Source: Fusibacter sp963666805 (GTDB taxonomy: Bacteria > Bacillota > Clostridia > Peptostreptococcales > Acidaminobacteraceae). From it: a DNA stretch of 64,000 nt. Positions 53,521 through 62,174 of this stretch are shown here, in pieces. The notes beneath the pieces were generated by a model. It searched no databases, was not told where the DNA came from, and saw only the letters and a program-made list of their open reading frames with translations. The first letter of the stretch is position 1, and each line of letters opens with the position of its first letter. A program made the position numbers and the translations under genes. The stretch spans positions 608,616 to 672,615 of the forward strand of contig CAXXWR010000003.1 of the NCBI GenBank assembly GCA_963666805.2, in the 5' to 3' direction.

Positions 53521-54444
53521 CTATTTCACCCCCATAAGTACACCAAGTGCAATTGAGTTGAGCTTGGATTCATCTGTATCTGCTCTTGATGTTAAAATTA
53601 CCGGTGCTTTAGCGCCTACAATAACCCCTGCAGATTCTGCACCTGCTAAAAAATTAAGCGTTTTATAAAGCACATTTCCAGTCTCAATGGCCGGACAAAC
53701 AATGACATCTACTTCACCTGCCATTGGATCCTTAATGCCCTTTGTAATTGCTGCCTTCTTCGAGATAGCATTATCCATAGCAAAGGGTCCCCCCACTTTG
53801 CAACCTTTAATAACACCTTCTTGATTCATCTTAACAAGTTCACCTGCATCTACTGTCGCTGGCATTGCAGGATTCACTTTTTCTTTTGCCGCAATAATCC
53901 CTATATTAGGTAGTGGATTATCCAAAGCTTTTGTAACAGCTAGTGCATTTTCAATAATTTGTTTTTTCACATTTAAGTCAGGTGCTATATTCATAGCAGC
54001 ATCTGTAACTAAAAGAAATTTATGATAAGCTGGAATATCAAAGACTGCAACATGACTCAACACGTTTCCAGTCCGTAAACCCACTTCTTTGTCAAGAACC
54101 GCCTTCAAAATGATAGACGTATCGACAAGCCCTTTCATCACCATGTCTGCCTCACCTGATGAGACTAATGAAACTGCTTTAAGAGCCGCTTCTTTTTTAT
54201 CTGTAATATTAATAATCCTTGTTCCCTCTAAATTAAAATCCAAGTTGCTTGCAATTCTAATGATTTGGTCTTGATCGCCCACCAAAATCATTTTAATTAT
54301 GCCTTTTTCGCTGGCCGCTTTAAGTGCTTTTAAAACATCATCATCCTCTGCACACGCAACAGCTACGGTCTTAGGTCCTCTTTGAATCGCAAGTTTAATC
54401 AAATTGTCAAAGTTATCAATCATTGATTTCGACCTCATCTTCAT
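53521..54444 (-). CDS. ptb: Phosphate butyryltransferase
   Basis: The 307-residue protein belongs to the phosphate acetyl/butyryltransferase family: MIDNFDNLIKLAIQRGPKTVAVACAEDDD at the start, DMVMKGLVDTSIILKAVLDKEVGLRTGNVLSHVAVF, and GAESAGVIVGAKAPVILTSRAD near the end. It turns acyl-CoA plus phosphate into acyl phosphate. It overlaps the upstream butyrate kinase by 29 bases and joins it to the downstream one, so all three are translated together. Confidence 0.94.
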   Translation of the reverse strand: MKMRSKSMIDNFDNLIKLAIQRGPKTVAVACAEDDDVLKALKAASEKGIIKMILVGDQDQIIRIASNLDFNLEGTRIINITDKKEAALKAVSLVSSGEADMVMKGLVDTSIILKAVLDKEVGLRTGNVLSHVAVFDIPAYHKFLLVTDAAMNIAPDLNVKKQIIENALAVTKALDNPLPNIGIIAAKEKVNPAMPATVDAGELVKMNQEGVIKGCKVGGPFAMDNAISKKAAITKGIKDPMAGEVDVIVCPAIETGNVLYKTLNFLAGAESAGVIVGAKAPVILTSRADTDESKLNSIALGVLMGVK

Positions 54445-55507
54445 AAATTTTGATTTTTTCTTCCCCGTTTAAAGCTCTTAAGGTAATGTCATTAAGTGCT
54501 TTCATTTCATCTTCACCTGGTTTAATATCCACCGGTGCAATAAAACTTACACGTTCTTTGATATAGTCAGTTAAGTATTGAGAATAAGCCACGCCACCCG
54601 TTAATACAATCACATCTACTTTTCCTTTAAGTACCGTTGCCATTGCACCAATTTCTTTAGCGATTTGGTAGCCCATTGCCTCAAAAATAAGGCGCGCTTC
54701 TTTATCGCCTGATTCTATTCTCTTCAGCACTTCTCTAGCATCATTTGTGCCTAAGTAAGCCGTCATGCCACCTTTTCCCTTTATTTTTTTCTTCATCTCA
54801 CTTTCTGTGTACTGTCCTGAATAACATAATTTCATCAAGTCCACAACTGGTAAGCTTCCTGTTCTTTCAGGAGAAAAAGGCCCCATTTCATTAGCATTAT
54901 TGGCATCAATCATCTTGCCCTTACACATCGGAACAATTGAAATACCGCCTCCTAGATGTGCAATAACCATATTCATTTCTTCCACTTTTTTACCCATTTC
55001 GCTCGCTGTTCGATGAGCAATAGCTTTCACATTTAGAGCATGTACTAATGATCGACGTTTAATCTCAGGCATCCCTGATATCCTTGCCACTTCTTCAAAT
55101 TCATCTACTGCAACTGGATCAGCAATAAAAGAAGGAGCCCCAATCATATCGCCAATGGCCTTTGCAATCATTCCCCCTAAATTTGAAGCATGTTCCCCCT
55201 GATAGCCTATTCTTAAGTCTGTAACCATTTGATCAGTTACTTTATAAATACCAGAAGGCATAGGTCTCAATAAACCGCCTCTTCCAATAACTGCGCTTAT
55301 AGAATCAAGAGAAATCTCATGCAATTTGAGCCACTTAATAATGGCTTCTTTTCTAAAATCATATTGATCCGCTATTTTCTCATATTGATCAACTTCCGTT
55401 GACGAATGGTTAATGCTTTCTTGTGCAATTTGATGTTCGCCTTCATAAATTGCGATTTTGGTTGATGTTGATCCTGGATTAATTGCTAAAACATACTTCT
55501 TACTCAA
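54416..55507 (-). CDS. buk: Butyrate kinase paralogue, first gene of the sigma54 operon
   Basis: The 363-residue kinase has LAINPGSTSTKIAIYE, VGRGGLLRPMPSGIY, HLGGGISIVPMCKGKMID and TGGVAYSQYL. I start at the TTG at 55507, preceded by GGAGGT with 5-base spacing. An ATG at 55534 lies at the expected first base of the sigma54 transcript and has no ribosome site. In the operon it acts with Ptb on acyl phosphates made from the 2-oxoacid oxidoreductase product. Confidence 0.93.
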   Translation of the reverse strand: MSKKYVLAINPGSTSTKIAIYEGEHQIAQESINHSSTEVDQYEKIADQYDFRKEAIIKWLKLHEISLDSISAVIGRGGLLRPMPSGIYKVTDQMVTDLRIGYQGEHASNLGGMIAKAIGDMIGAPSFIADPVAVDEFEEVARISGMPEIKRRSLVHALNVKAIAHRTASEMGKKVEEMNMVIAHLGGGISIVPMCKGKMIDANNANEMGPFSPERTGSLPVVDLMKLCYSGQYTESEMKKKIKGKGGMTAYLGTNDAREVLKRIESGDKEARLIFEAMGYQIAKEIGAMATVLKGKVDVIVLTGGVAYSQYLTDYIKERVSFIAPVDIKPGEDEMKALNDITLRALNGEEKIKIYEDEVEIND

Positions 55508-55545
55508 AAGACACCTCCAAAAACCTTTTTCCAATAGTTAATAGT

Positions 55546-55561
55546 TGCAATAATGATGCCA
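55546..55561 (-). promoter_or_regulatory. sigma54 promoter of the buk-ptb-buk-VOR operon
   Basis: On the minus strand TGGCATCATTATTGCA has GG at 55560-55559 and GC at 55548-55547, exactly 12 bp apart. It is 40 bases upstream of the TTG start. Confidence 0.9.
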
Positions 55562-55631
55562 AAATAATGACTTGTGAACACCTTGCAAATACATGGTGTT
55601 ATTTTTTTAAAGGGGACAACTGCAAAATAAA

Positions 55632-55680
55632 ACATGCATTATATTGCACTTTACTTTTAATAGTGCAATATAATGCATGT
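55632..55680. promoter_or_regulatory. Paired enhancer dyads of the sigma54 activator
   Basis: A perfect 19-bp inverted repeat (55632-55650 and 55662-55680) contains two copies of the quasi-palindrome TGCATTATATTGCA, one inverted, with centres 29 bp apart. It lies about 75-120 bp upstream of the -24/-12 promoter and directly behind the activator gene. This is the expected enhancer position and spacing for dimers on one face of DNA. Confidence 0.85.
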
Positions 55681-55768
55681 TAAATTAATTGTCCATTCTC
55701 ATTATTTCTCATCATAATTTACAATATTTTTTTATGAGTTACAATAATATTTTAACCCATTAAAAAGT

Positions 55769-57493
55769 TTATGACAATTCATATTTTTTAATCTTATAAT
55801 ACAAGGTTCTTAGACTCATCCCCACTGCTTGAGCCGTTTTCTCACGGTTTCCGCCATATTGCTCTAAAGCAGATGCCAAAAGGGCACGCTCTAATTTTTC
55901 CAGTTGTTCATCATAAGGCTCATCTATTTTATAGAGTATTTCTTGACTTACCACTTGCTCTTCTTGGCTCTTTTCAACGCTCTCAATAGTTTGAACGTGA
56001 TTCATATTCAGAACACTTTCATGCATTTTGACGTTAATCATTGCACGTCCAATATAATTTTCAAGTTCTCTTACATTTCCTGGCCAAGTCTTTTTTTTAA
56101 GTTTATCAATCACTTTAGAATCTACCGTCTCAACATTTCGTCCATATTCCTGATTGTATTTGGTTACGAGGTAATCTGTTAAGGCATCAATGTCTTCAAT
56201 GTGTTCTCTCAAGGCTGGAATTCTAATGGGAACCACATTGAGTCGATAATACAAATCCAGTCTAAATCTATTTTCTTCTATAGCTTTTTCAAGATCTACA
56301 TTGGTCGCCGTTATAATCCTTACATTTATGGGAATTGGCTTATTGCCTCCAACCCTCAATATTTCTTTTTCTTGAATGACACGCAACAATTTAGCTTGTG
56401 TACTCAAACTAATTTCTGCAATTTCATCCAAAAAGATAGTCCCTCCATTGGCTTTCTCAAAAAGTCCAAGTTTTCCGCCCTTTGAAGCCCCTGTAAATGC
56501 TCCCTCTTCATATCCAAACAATTCACTTTCTAGCAAATTCTCATTAATTGCTGCGCAATTAACACGCACAAATTGTGCAAACTTTCTACTTGAAGCATTA
56601 TGAATAGCATGGGCAAAGAGTTCTTTCCCTGTACCACTTTCACCTCTTAGAATAACAGTAGCAGGGGTATCCGCTGCAATTTTAGCTTTTTCAATAGCAT
56701 AAGCCAGTATGGGACTATTCCCGATGATATCTTCAAACGTATATTTGGCTTCTAAGTTTCTAATAATTTGATTGGCTTGATCAAGTTTTTTATAAATCTC
56801 ATTGATTTCAGTCAAGTCGTGGATAATTGCCACAGAGCCAATCACCTCACCCTTAACAATAATCGGTGCAGCTTCTGCAATAACCTCTTTCCGATTAGGG
56901 CCTACAAAAAGTTTTTTTCCCTTTACCGGTTGACCCGTTTTTAAGACTTGCATATGGACACTTTCACCTTCAGCTAAATCAACACTACAATCTTTTCCAA
57001 TAATTTCAGACTGGGTATAGCCCGTCATCCGTGTATAAGCAGGATTTATAATAATACCATTGCCCTTAGCATCTACAACTGAAATGGCATCCTGAGTGGC
57101 GTTAATTGTTGCCTCTAGCGTCTCTGTAATTTGGTTCAAATTCGTAATTTGTTCTGCAAGTTCCATTAACTCTGATATATCTCTAAAGATTGCAATTGCT
57201 CCAATTACATTATTGTCGTCATCTAACACGGGCATCCGATTGGTGATAATAGTTGTATTTCTTAAAGGCTGCTGTTGATTTAACTCTGAATCTCCTGTTT
57301 CTAATATAATGGGAAGCCTTGTATTTTCAATGACATCTTCAATCGGCTTTCCTATTGCATCATTTATTTTTTGCCCTGTTAATTTTTCTGCTGAAGGATT
57401 AAACAATGTAATAATGCCCTCTTTATCAATAGCTATCATTGCATCATGTGTAGAATTAATAATCTTTTGGATATCACGTCTCATTTGACTCAA
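55769..57493 (-). CDS. sigma54-dependent activator (PAS-PAS-AAA+-Fis), BkdR-like
   Basis: The 574-residue protein has two PAS domains (about residues 5-115 and 125-240), an AAA+ domain (about 255-490) and a C-terminal Fis helix-turn-helix (GNREKTAQAVGMSLRTLYYKIKKY). The AAA+ part has GESGTGKELFAHAIH, the canonical sigma54 loop GAFTGA and IFLDEIAEISL. It sits upstream of, and in the same direction as, the buk-ptb-buk-VOR operon and is separated from it by paired dyads. Regulation by 2-oxoacids or branched-chain amino acids is a reasonable guess from the Bacillus BkdR parallel. Confidence 0.94.
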   Translation of the reverse strand: MSQMRRDIQKIINSTHDAMIAIDKEGIITLFNPSAEKLTGQKINDAIGKPIEDVIENTRLPIILETGDSELNQQQPLRNTTIITNRMPVLDDDNNVIGAIAIFRDISELMELAEQITNLNQITETLEATINATQDAISVVDAKGNGIIINPAYTRMTGYTQSEIIGKDCSVDLAEGESVHMQVLKTGQPVKGKKLFVGPNRKEVIAEAAPIIVKGEVIGSVAIIHDLTEINEIYKKLDQANQIIRNLEAKYTFEDIIGNSPILAYAIEKAKIAADTPATVILRGESGTGKELFAHAIHNASSRKFAQFVRVNCAAINENLLESELFGYEEGAFTGASKGGKLGLFEKANGGTIFLDEIAEISLSTQAKLLRVIQEKEILRVGGNKPIPINVRIITATNVDLEKAIEENRFRLDLYYRLNVVPIRIPALREHIEDIDALTDYLVTKYNQEYGRNVETVDSKVIDKLKKKTWPGNVRELENYIGRAMINVKMHESVLNMNHVQTIESVEKSQEEQVVSQEILYKIDEPYDEQLEKLERALLASALEQYGGNREKTAQAVGMSLRTLYYKIKKYELS

Positions 57494-57658
57494 CCTTTCC
57501 TATTATACCAACTCACCACTTGTTGATACCGCTCATACTTACCAGTTATTTGGGTTTATAATTGGGATGGTCCCCTCTATTGTTTTATCTCCTCTATGTG
57601 GTTTTCAAATTCTCTTCTTCAGGTCTTACGCCTCTTATAATGGTTTAATTGGCTCTTT

Positions 57659-57718
57659 TTATTTTATCTTATATTATTTTATCTTATGTTATTTTACTTT
57701 ATATTATTTTATCTGCTG
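57659..57718. repeat. Four tandem 15-bp AT-rich repeats
   Basis: Four units of TTATTTTATCTTATA or close variants stand head to tail (57659-57673, 57674-57688, 57689-57703, 57704-57718). Unit 4 departs at its last bases. They lie between the activator gene and the cdaR terminator and encode nothing that I can see. Confidence 0.85.
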
Positions 57719-57730
57719 TTTTTAATTATG

Positions 57731-57758
57731 TATAAAAAAAGGGCTATCGCCCTTTTTT
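57731..57758. terminator. Terminator of the cdaA-cdaR operon
   Basis: AAAAAAAGGGC and GCCCTTTTTT pair around a 4-base loop. It overlaps the cdaR stop codon region on the minus strand and has T runs both ways. Confidence 0.88.
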
Positions 57759-59109
57759 ATGAAGAAGTGTCTTCACTATTTGTATCTTCTCTTGCTGATT
57801 GATCATCTATATCCGTCACTTCCACTTCAATATAAGCCGGTTCAATATTTATTTCATCGTATTGAGAGGCTTCCGAGACTTTTATCTGGATTCTATAGAG
57901 CCCCGCTTTTTCTACATTTCCAAAATCTAAGTAGAAATGAATATCCTCTTTTGATAACTCATTAATTTTAGATTCAATATCTTTCACCCTCACAACTACA
58001 TCGTTGTCAAGGTCAGATAAATTTGTTTTTAGATTATCAGACAAATTCATAACTGGAATATCACCCGTTGTGAAATTAAACTCTTTCGTCAATAGTTCTT
58101 CTATCCTTACTTGAACTTGCGCTAGATTGTCTGTTAAATTGGACGTGATGCCCTCTGGCAAAATCAATGCTTTGTTGACAATAAAAGAGTCCGTCTCATT
58201 TCCTGTAAGGTTTATAGTCTCTGTTTGAACATTATCAATGGCATTAACGCTTTCCAGTCGTCCACTTAATTGTGCCATTACAGGTGAAATTTTTGTTTCA
58301 ACAAGCTTATAACCTTCTTTAGGCTGTCCCTCAATTTGAGGTTTCAATGTAACCGATTTAACATTTCCAATTTCCAAGCTTACATTCGTGTAATTGGTAT
58401 CTAATGTCACACCATTAACCACTTCATCTTTTCTTGAATAAGGTACGAGGGTCACCTCTTTAGAAACATCTGATTGAATTTGAGAGACATCAATTGATCC
58501 CGATACATATGAAACAGTGTTAACAATACTTTCCGGACCAGTTACCTTGACTTCATCTGGATTAATGACAATACCACTTTGATATAAATTATTTTGGTAA
58601 TCACCCTCAATAAAAATTTTTACTGGTTTAGGAACGGATACAATCTGATCTACATCAATTACAATTTCAGAAGGTGTCAATGTCTGAATTGATACATCTT
58701 CTATATTAATACTCTTATTAATCTGTAAGGTATTTTTCCCTTTTGATACATTTCTCATATCTACCCACAGGTAAGCTGAATTGGCATTAAAATTAAGCAG
58801 ATTGTTTCTCCTACCTGTCACTCGGATATTGGCAAAATAATCATGTTGATTCATTATGATTAAGTTATTCTGATCAATTTCTTGCATATTAATCAGTTGC
58901 ACAGGTATATTTTCAACTACTTTGGTCACTTCTGGATTAACCTTATCCATAACAAAAAACCAAAATAGAACAGCCAACGCCAGCGATAAAATTTTAGTGC
59001 CTTTATTATGTGAAAGATTTATTGCAAAAAATATTTTAGGAATATTTTTAATAAAACTCGCAATCTTCATAAAAAAATTTTTAGTTCCAAACATCATTTT
59101 TTTAAGCAT
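57757..59109 (-). CDS. cdaR: CdaR, YbbR-domain regulator of diadenylate cyclase
   Basis: The 450-residue protein has an N-terminal membrane helix (ILSLALAVLFWFFVM, near residues 42-56) and about four YbbR repeats outside the cell (for example VPVQLINM..., IEGDYQNNLYQSG..., PQIEGQPKEGYKLV). CdaR binds and modulates the membrane cyclase CdaA. It overlaps cdaA by 8 bases, as in many Firmicutes. Here glmM, often third in this operon, is about 10 kb away. Confidence 0.93.
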   Translation of the reverse strand: MLKKMMFGTKNFFMKIASFIKNIPKIFFAINLSHNKGTKILSLALAVLFWFFVMDKVNPEVTKVVENIPVQLINMQEIDQNNLIIMNQHDYFANIRVTGRRNNLLNFNANSAYLWVDMRNVSKGKNTLQINKSINIEDVSIQTLTPSEIVIDVDQIVSVPKPVKIFIEGDYQNNLYQSGIVINPDEVKVTGPESIVNTVSYVSGSIDVSQIQSDVSKEVTLVPYSRKDEVVNGVTLDTNYTNVSLEIGNVKSVTLKPQIEGQPKEGYKLVETKISPVMAQLSGRLESVNAIDNVQTETINLTGNETDSFIVNKALILPEGITSNLTDNLAQVQVRIEELLTKEFNFTTGDIPVMNLSDNLKTNLSDLDNDVVVRVKDIESKINELSKEDIHFYLDFGNVEKAGLYRIQIKVSEASQYDEINIEPAYIEVEVTDIDDQSAREDTNSEDTSS

Positions 59110-59932
59110 TTGCCTTACCTCCTTGTCCCGATTCCTTCTCTTGAGACAACGAACTAAGCATCAAGTCCTTTAGAGTTGACATATCTAGAAAACGTCGTAG
59201 CTTTCCTTCAATAGCAATGGATATTGCTCCTGTTTCTTCTGAAACAATAACAATAAGGGCATCTGAACTTTCAGTCATCCCCATCCCTGCCCGGTGTCTA
59301 GTACCCAGCTCTTTTGATATATACTTATTAGACGATAAAGGCAATAAACAACCTGCTGCCATAATTCTATTATTTTTTATCACTACAGCACCATCATGTA
59401 AAGGCGATTTAGGATAAAAAATATTCATAAGCAAATCAGCTGAAACTTTTGCATCAAGAATCGTTCCCGTTTCAGCAATATCATTGATTCCTGTTGTACG
59501 TTCAATAACAATTAAAGCCCCTACTTTTTTTCGAGACATAACGCCTGCTGCATCTGCAACTTCATTAATCACTCTTTCAGTTTCATCCGTAAGTCCTTTG
59601 CGGTTATTCATAGATAGAATTGAACTTCTGCCCAAATGCTCTAGTGCTTTTCTAAGTTCCGGTTGGAATAAAATAACCAGTGCAATCAATCCAATTGTGA
59701 ATGTACTTTCGAGTACATAATTAACAGCGTATAAACTTGCCCATTCACTCAATTTTGATATCACTAATATGATAATAAAACCCTTTACCAATTGTTCAGC
59801 TCTCGTTTCTCTTATGAGACCTAGCAATTTATAAAAGACAAAGGCTATAATCAATATATCAATTATATAGTTAATTTTTACTTGCCTAATGACGTCCCAA
59901 ATCGTCATCATTACTGTGTGTAACATTTCCAT
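59102..59932 (-). CDS. cdaA: CdaA, membrane diadenylate cyclase
   Basis: The 276-residue enzyme makes cyclic di-AMP from two ATP. It has three N-terminal membrane helices (about residues 20-40, 48-65, 74-90) and the cyclase domain with the metal motif DGA at 180-182 and the nucleotide motif RHR at 212-214 (GTRHRAGMG). The signal affects potassium and wall homeostasis. Start follows GAGGTGAAAA. First gene of the cdaA-cdaR pair. Confidence 0.97.
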   Translation of the reverse strand: MEMLHTVMMTIWDVIRQVKINYIIDILIIAFVFYKLLGLIRETRAEQLVKGFIIILVISKLSEWASLYAVNYVLESTFTIGLIALVILFQPELRKALEHLGRSSILSMNNRKGLTDETERVINEVADAAGVMSRKKVGALIVIERTTGINDIAETGTILDAKVSADLLMNIFYPKSPLHDGAVVIKNNRIMAAGCLLPLSSNKYISKELGTRHRAGMGMTESSDALIVIVSEETGAISIAIEGKLRRFLDMSTLKDLMLSSLSQEKESGQGGKANA

Positions 59933-60244
59933 TTTTCACCTCGAGCTGATGTCGTTTTATTTACCTTTATTAGTATACTATTTAAAAGTTAGATTGGATA
60001 TATTTCTTATAAATCTTTAATTGATTTGTAACTTAATTAATACACTTTTAATCTACTCAACCATTTATAGATTTTAACTCCATTTTTTTAATTTCCTATT
60101 ACTTTCTAAGCCTATAAAACCACAAAGTAGAATCTATTGGCTTTCACTGCTACACACTTTATAGCATCTCTAAAATATAAATGTTATCATCACTACTAAA
60201 ACTATTTTTCAATTTCAATAATTATATTTCAATTTTATTTATCT
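59933..60244. other. 312-bp AT-rich gap
   Basis: I see no gene or clear structure here. It should contain the cdaA promoter and the 3' end region of the chorismate mutase gene. Confidence 0.5.
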
Positions 60245-60502
60245 TTATTTAACTGTTTCTTGTTGTTTTTTGCTACTTTCAATAATTGAACGAAAAACTT
60301 CAATAATATAGTCTTTATCATCATTGTTGCTCAAGAGATCACTAAGTTTCTCATAAATTTCAAGTTCTCTTTTTTCATTATATATAGGCAAGTTTTCCTT
60401 CATCTTTATCTCGCCAATTTTATGTGTTGTTTCAAACCGTTCAATTAATAATTTAATGAGTTCTGAATCTATTTTATCAATTTTTTCTCTATAATTCTTC
60501 AT
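60245..60502 (-). CDS. Chorismate mutase, AroQ type
   Basis: The 85-residue protein starts at the ATG at 60502, behind GGGGGAG; an earlier ATG at 60529 has no ribosome site. It begins MKNYREKIDKIDSELIKLLI and has ERFETTHKIGEIKMKENLPIYNEKRELEIYEKL, the three-helix AroQ pattern with arginine and lysine ligands. Chorismate mutases convert chorismate to prephenate for tyrosine and phenylalanine. It stands apart from other aromatic genes. Confidence 0.85.
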   Translation of the reverse strand: MKNYREKIDKIDSELIKLLIERFETTHKIGEIKMKENLPIYNEKRELEIYEKLSDLLSNNDDKDYIIEVFRSIIESSKKQQETVK

Positions 60503-60699
60503 TTTTCTCCCCCGGATTTTTATATTCAAATTTTAATTCTAAAAGTTCTTTTAAACTGGTACTTTTAGACGATCATACAAGGTATTATTACAATAATATC
60601 AATTATCATTTTTGATGTCAATCAGCTCAATGACCTATTTTATTTTAAACACGAAAAAAGACCAACAACTAAGCTAATCTTAATCACTGATCTTAATAG

Positions 60700-60775
60700 T
60701 GGTGCCCAGAGGCGGAATCGAACCACCGACACGGGGATTTTCAGTCCCCTGCTCTACCGACTGAGCTATCTGGGC
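60700..60775 (-). tRNA. tRNA-Phe (GAA)
   Basis: A 76-base cloverleaf with encoded CCA. Acceptor GCCCAGA; anticodon arm GGGGA-CTGAAAA-TCCCC gives GAA. Last gene of a 13-tRNA array following 5S rRNA. Confidence 0.97.
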
Positions 60776-60778
60776 ATA

Positions 60779-60855
<77 letters not shown>

Positions 60856-60874
60856 CTTTCGGGAAATTTTCAAA

Positions 60875-60964
60875 TGGCGGAGAGGGTGGGATTCGAACCC
60901 ACGTGGGCTCGCACCCTAACGGTTTTCAAGACCGCCCCGTTATGACCACTTCGGCTACCTCTCC
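60875..60964 (-). tRNA. tRNA-Ser (TGA)
   Basis: A 90-base type II tRNA with a long variable arm. Anticodon arm loop CTTGAAA gives TGA. CCA encoded. Confidence 0.96.
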
Positions 60965-60980
60965 ATTCACATTATTAAAT

Positions 60981-61058
60981 TGGCGCGTCCGCAGGGACTC
61001 GAACCCCGAACCCCCCGCCTTAGAAGGGCGGTGCTCTATCCAGTTGAGCTACGAACGC
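60981..61058 (-). tRNA. tRNA-Arg (TCT)
   Basis: A cloverleaf with anticodon arm CCGCC-CTTCTAA-GGCGG, giving TCT. CCA encoded. It is 78 bases long, one more than expected: the variable region starts in a run of six G after GGC, so one G may be extra. Confidence 0.94.
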
Positions 61059-61062
61059 ATAT

Positions 61063-61137
61063 TGGAGCGGAAGACGAGATTTGAACTCGCGACCCTCGCC
61101 TTGGCAAGGCGATGCTCTACCACTGAGCCACTTCCGC
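61063..61137 (-). tRNA. tRNA-Gly (GCC)
   Basis: A 75-base cloverleaf. Anticodon arm TCGCC-TTGCCAA-GGCGA gives GCC. CCA encoded. Confidence 0.97.
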
Positions 61138-61155
61138 ATGATTTAAAATATAAAA

Positions 61156-61241
<86 letters not shown>

Positions 61242-61249
61242 TCATTTTA

Positions 61250-61325
<76 letters not shown>

Positions 61326-61334
61326 AATTTTATA

Positions 61335-61412
61335 TGGCGACCCCAGAACGGACTCGAACCGTCGACCTCTAGCGTGACAGGCTAGCGTTCTAACCAGCTG
61401 AACTACTGGGCC
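61335..61412 (-). tRNA. tRNA-Asp (GTC)
   Basis: Anticodon arm CTAGC-CTGTCAC-GCTAG gives GTC. CCA encoded. It is 78 bases, one more than expected. The 3' acceptor strand reads CTGGGGTC against GGCCCAG on the 5' side, so one G is unpaired. Confidence 0.94.
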
Positions 61413-61415
61413 ATA

Positions 61416-61491
61416 TGGTGGGAGTAATAGGGCTCGAACCTATGACATCCTGCTTGTAAGGCAGACGCTCTCCCAGCTGAGCTATACTCCC
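61416..61491 (-). tRNA. tRNA-Val (TAC)
   Basis: A 76-base cloverleaf. Anticodon arm CTGC-CTTACAA-GCAG gives TAC. CCA encoded. Confidence 0.97.
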
Positions 61492-61523
61492 ATATTTTGT
61501 ATTGCCAATATTAAGTTGAAAAA

Positions 61524-61598
61524 TGGTGACCCCTAGGAGAATCGAACTCCTGTTACCGCCGTGAAAGGGCGGTGTCTTAACCGCTTGACCAAGGGGCC
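61524..61598 (-). tRNA. tRNA-Glu (TTC)
   Basis: A 75-base cloverleaf. Anticodon arm CCGCC-CTTTCAC-GGCGG gives TTC. CCA encoded. Confidence 0.97.
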
Positions 61599-61613
61599 GT
61601 GTTTTAAATTAAA

Positions 61614-61689
61614 TGGTTGCGGAGGTAGGATTTGAACCTACGACCTTTGGGTTATGAGCCCAACGAGCTGCCAGCTGCTCCACTCCGCG
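61614..61689 (-). tRNA. Initiator tRNA-fMet (CAT)
   Basis: Anticodon arm TTGGG-CTCATAA-CCCAA gives CAT. The first base C faces A at the end of the acceptor stem (CGCGGAG with CTCCGCA), the unpaired 1-72 position typical of the bacterial initiator. The three G-C pairs flanking the loop agree. Confidence 0.95.
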
Positions 61690-61703
61690 ATATTAAGTTT
61701 ATA

Positions 61704-61792
61704 TGGTGCCGAGGACCGGAATCGAACCGGTACGATCGGTAAGGATCGCAGGATTTTAAGTCCTGTGCGTCTGCCAGTTCCGCCACCCCGGC
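61704..61792 (-). tRNA. tRNA-Leu (TAA)
   Basis: An 89-base type II tRNA. Anticodon arm CAGGA-CTTAAAA-TCCTG gives TAA. CCA encoded. Confidence 0.96.
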
Positions 61793-61799
61793 AATCATA

Positions 61800-61874
61800 T
61801 GGCTCCAAGGGAGGGATTCGAACCCTCAGCCTATCGGTTAACAGCCGAGTGCTCCACCGTTGAGCTACCTTGGA
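61800..61874 (-). tRNA. tRNA-Asn (GTT)
   Basis: A 75-base cloverleaf. Anticodon arm TCGG-CTGTTAA-CCGA gives GTT. First tRNA after 5S rRNA. Confidence 0.97.
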
Positions 61875-61882
61875 ACAACTAA

Positions 61883-61997
61883 CTAGCAACGTTCTACTCT
61901 CCCAGGCAGTTGCCCGCCAAGTACCATCGACGCTGAAGGACTTTACTTCTGTGTTCGGGATGGGAACAGGTGTGACCCCTTCGCTATCGTCACTAGA
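61883..61997 (-). rRNA. rrf: 5S ribosomal RNA
   Basis: On the minus strand the sequence carries 5S landmarks: GATAGCGAAGGGGTCACACC near the 5' end, CCCATCCCGAACACAGAAGT, and TGGGAGAGTAGAACGTTGC near the 3' end. Ends are approximate to a few bases. Confidence 0.95.
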
Positions 61998-62174
61998 TAA
62001 GCTAGCAATCGAAGACCGTCTTTTCATTATTGGAAAGACATTGAGATTGCGTTTTAGCCATCGGCTAAAAGCATCCTTCTTCTCTTACTTTTCTTATTAA
62101 AATTCAGTTATTACCCTGAACTTTCAAAATCGCATATAGAATGAAACATTACAAACTTAACTAATTCTCTATTG

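Noticed and set aside
55578..55608. Hairpin AACACC/GGTGTT with a T tract on the plus strand
   Set aside because: It has terminator shape only on the plus strand, where no gene lies upstream. It may be incidental or end antisense RNA.
57659..57718. Short repeats as a possible CRISPR array
   Set aside because: Units are 15 bp, contiguous, without spacers, and no cas genes are present. No CRISPR array was seen in the window.
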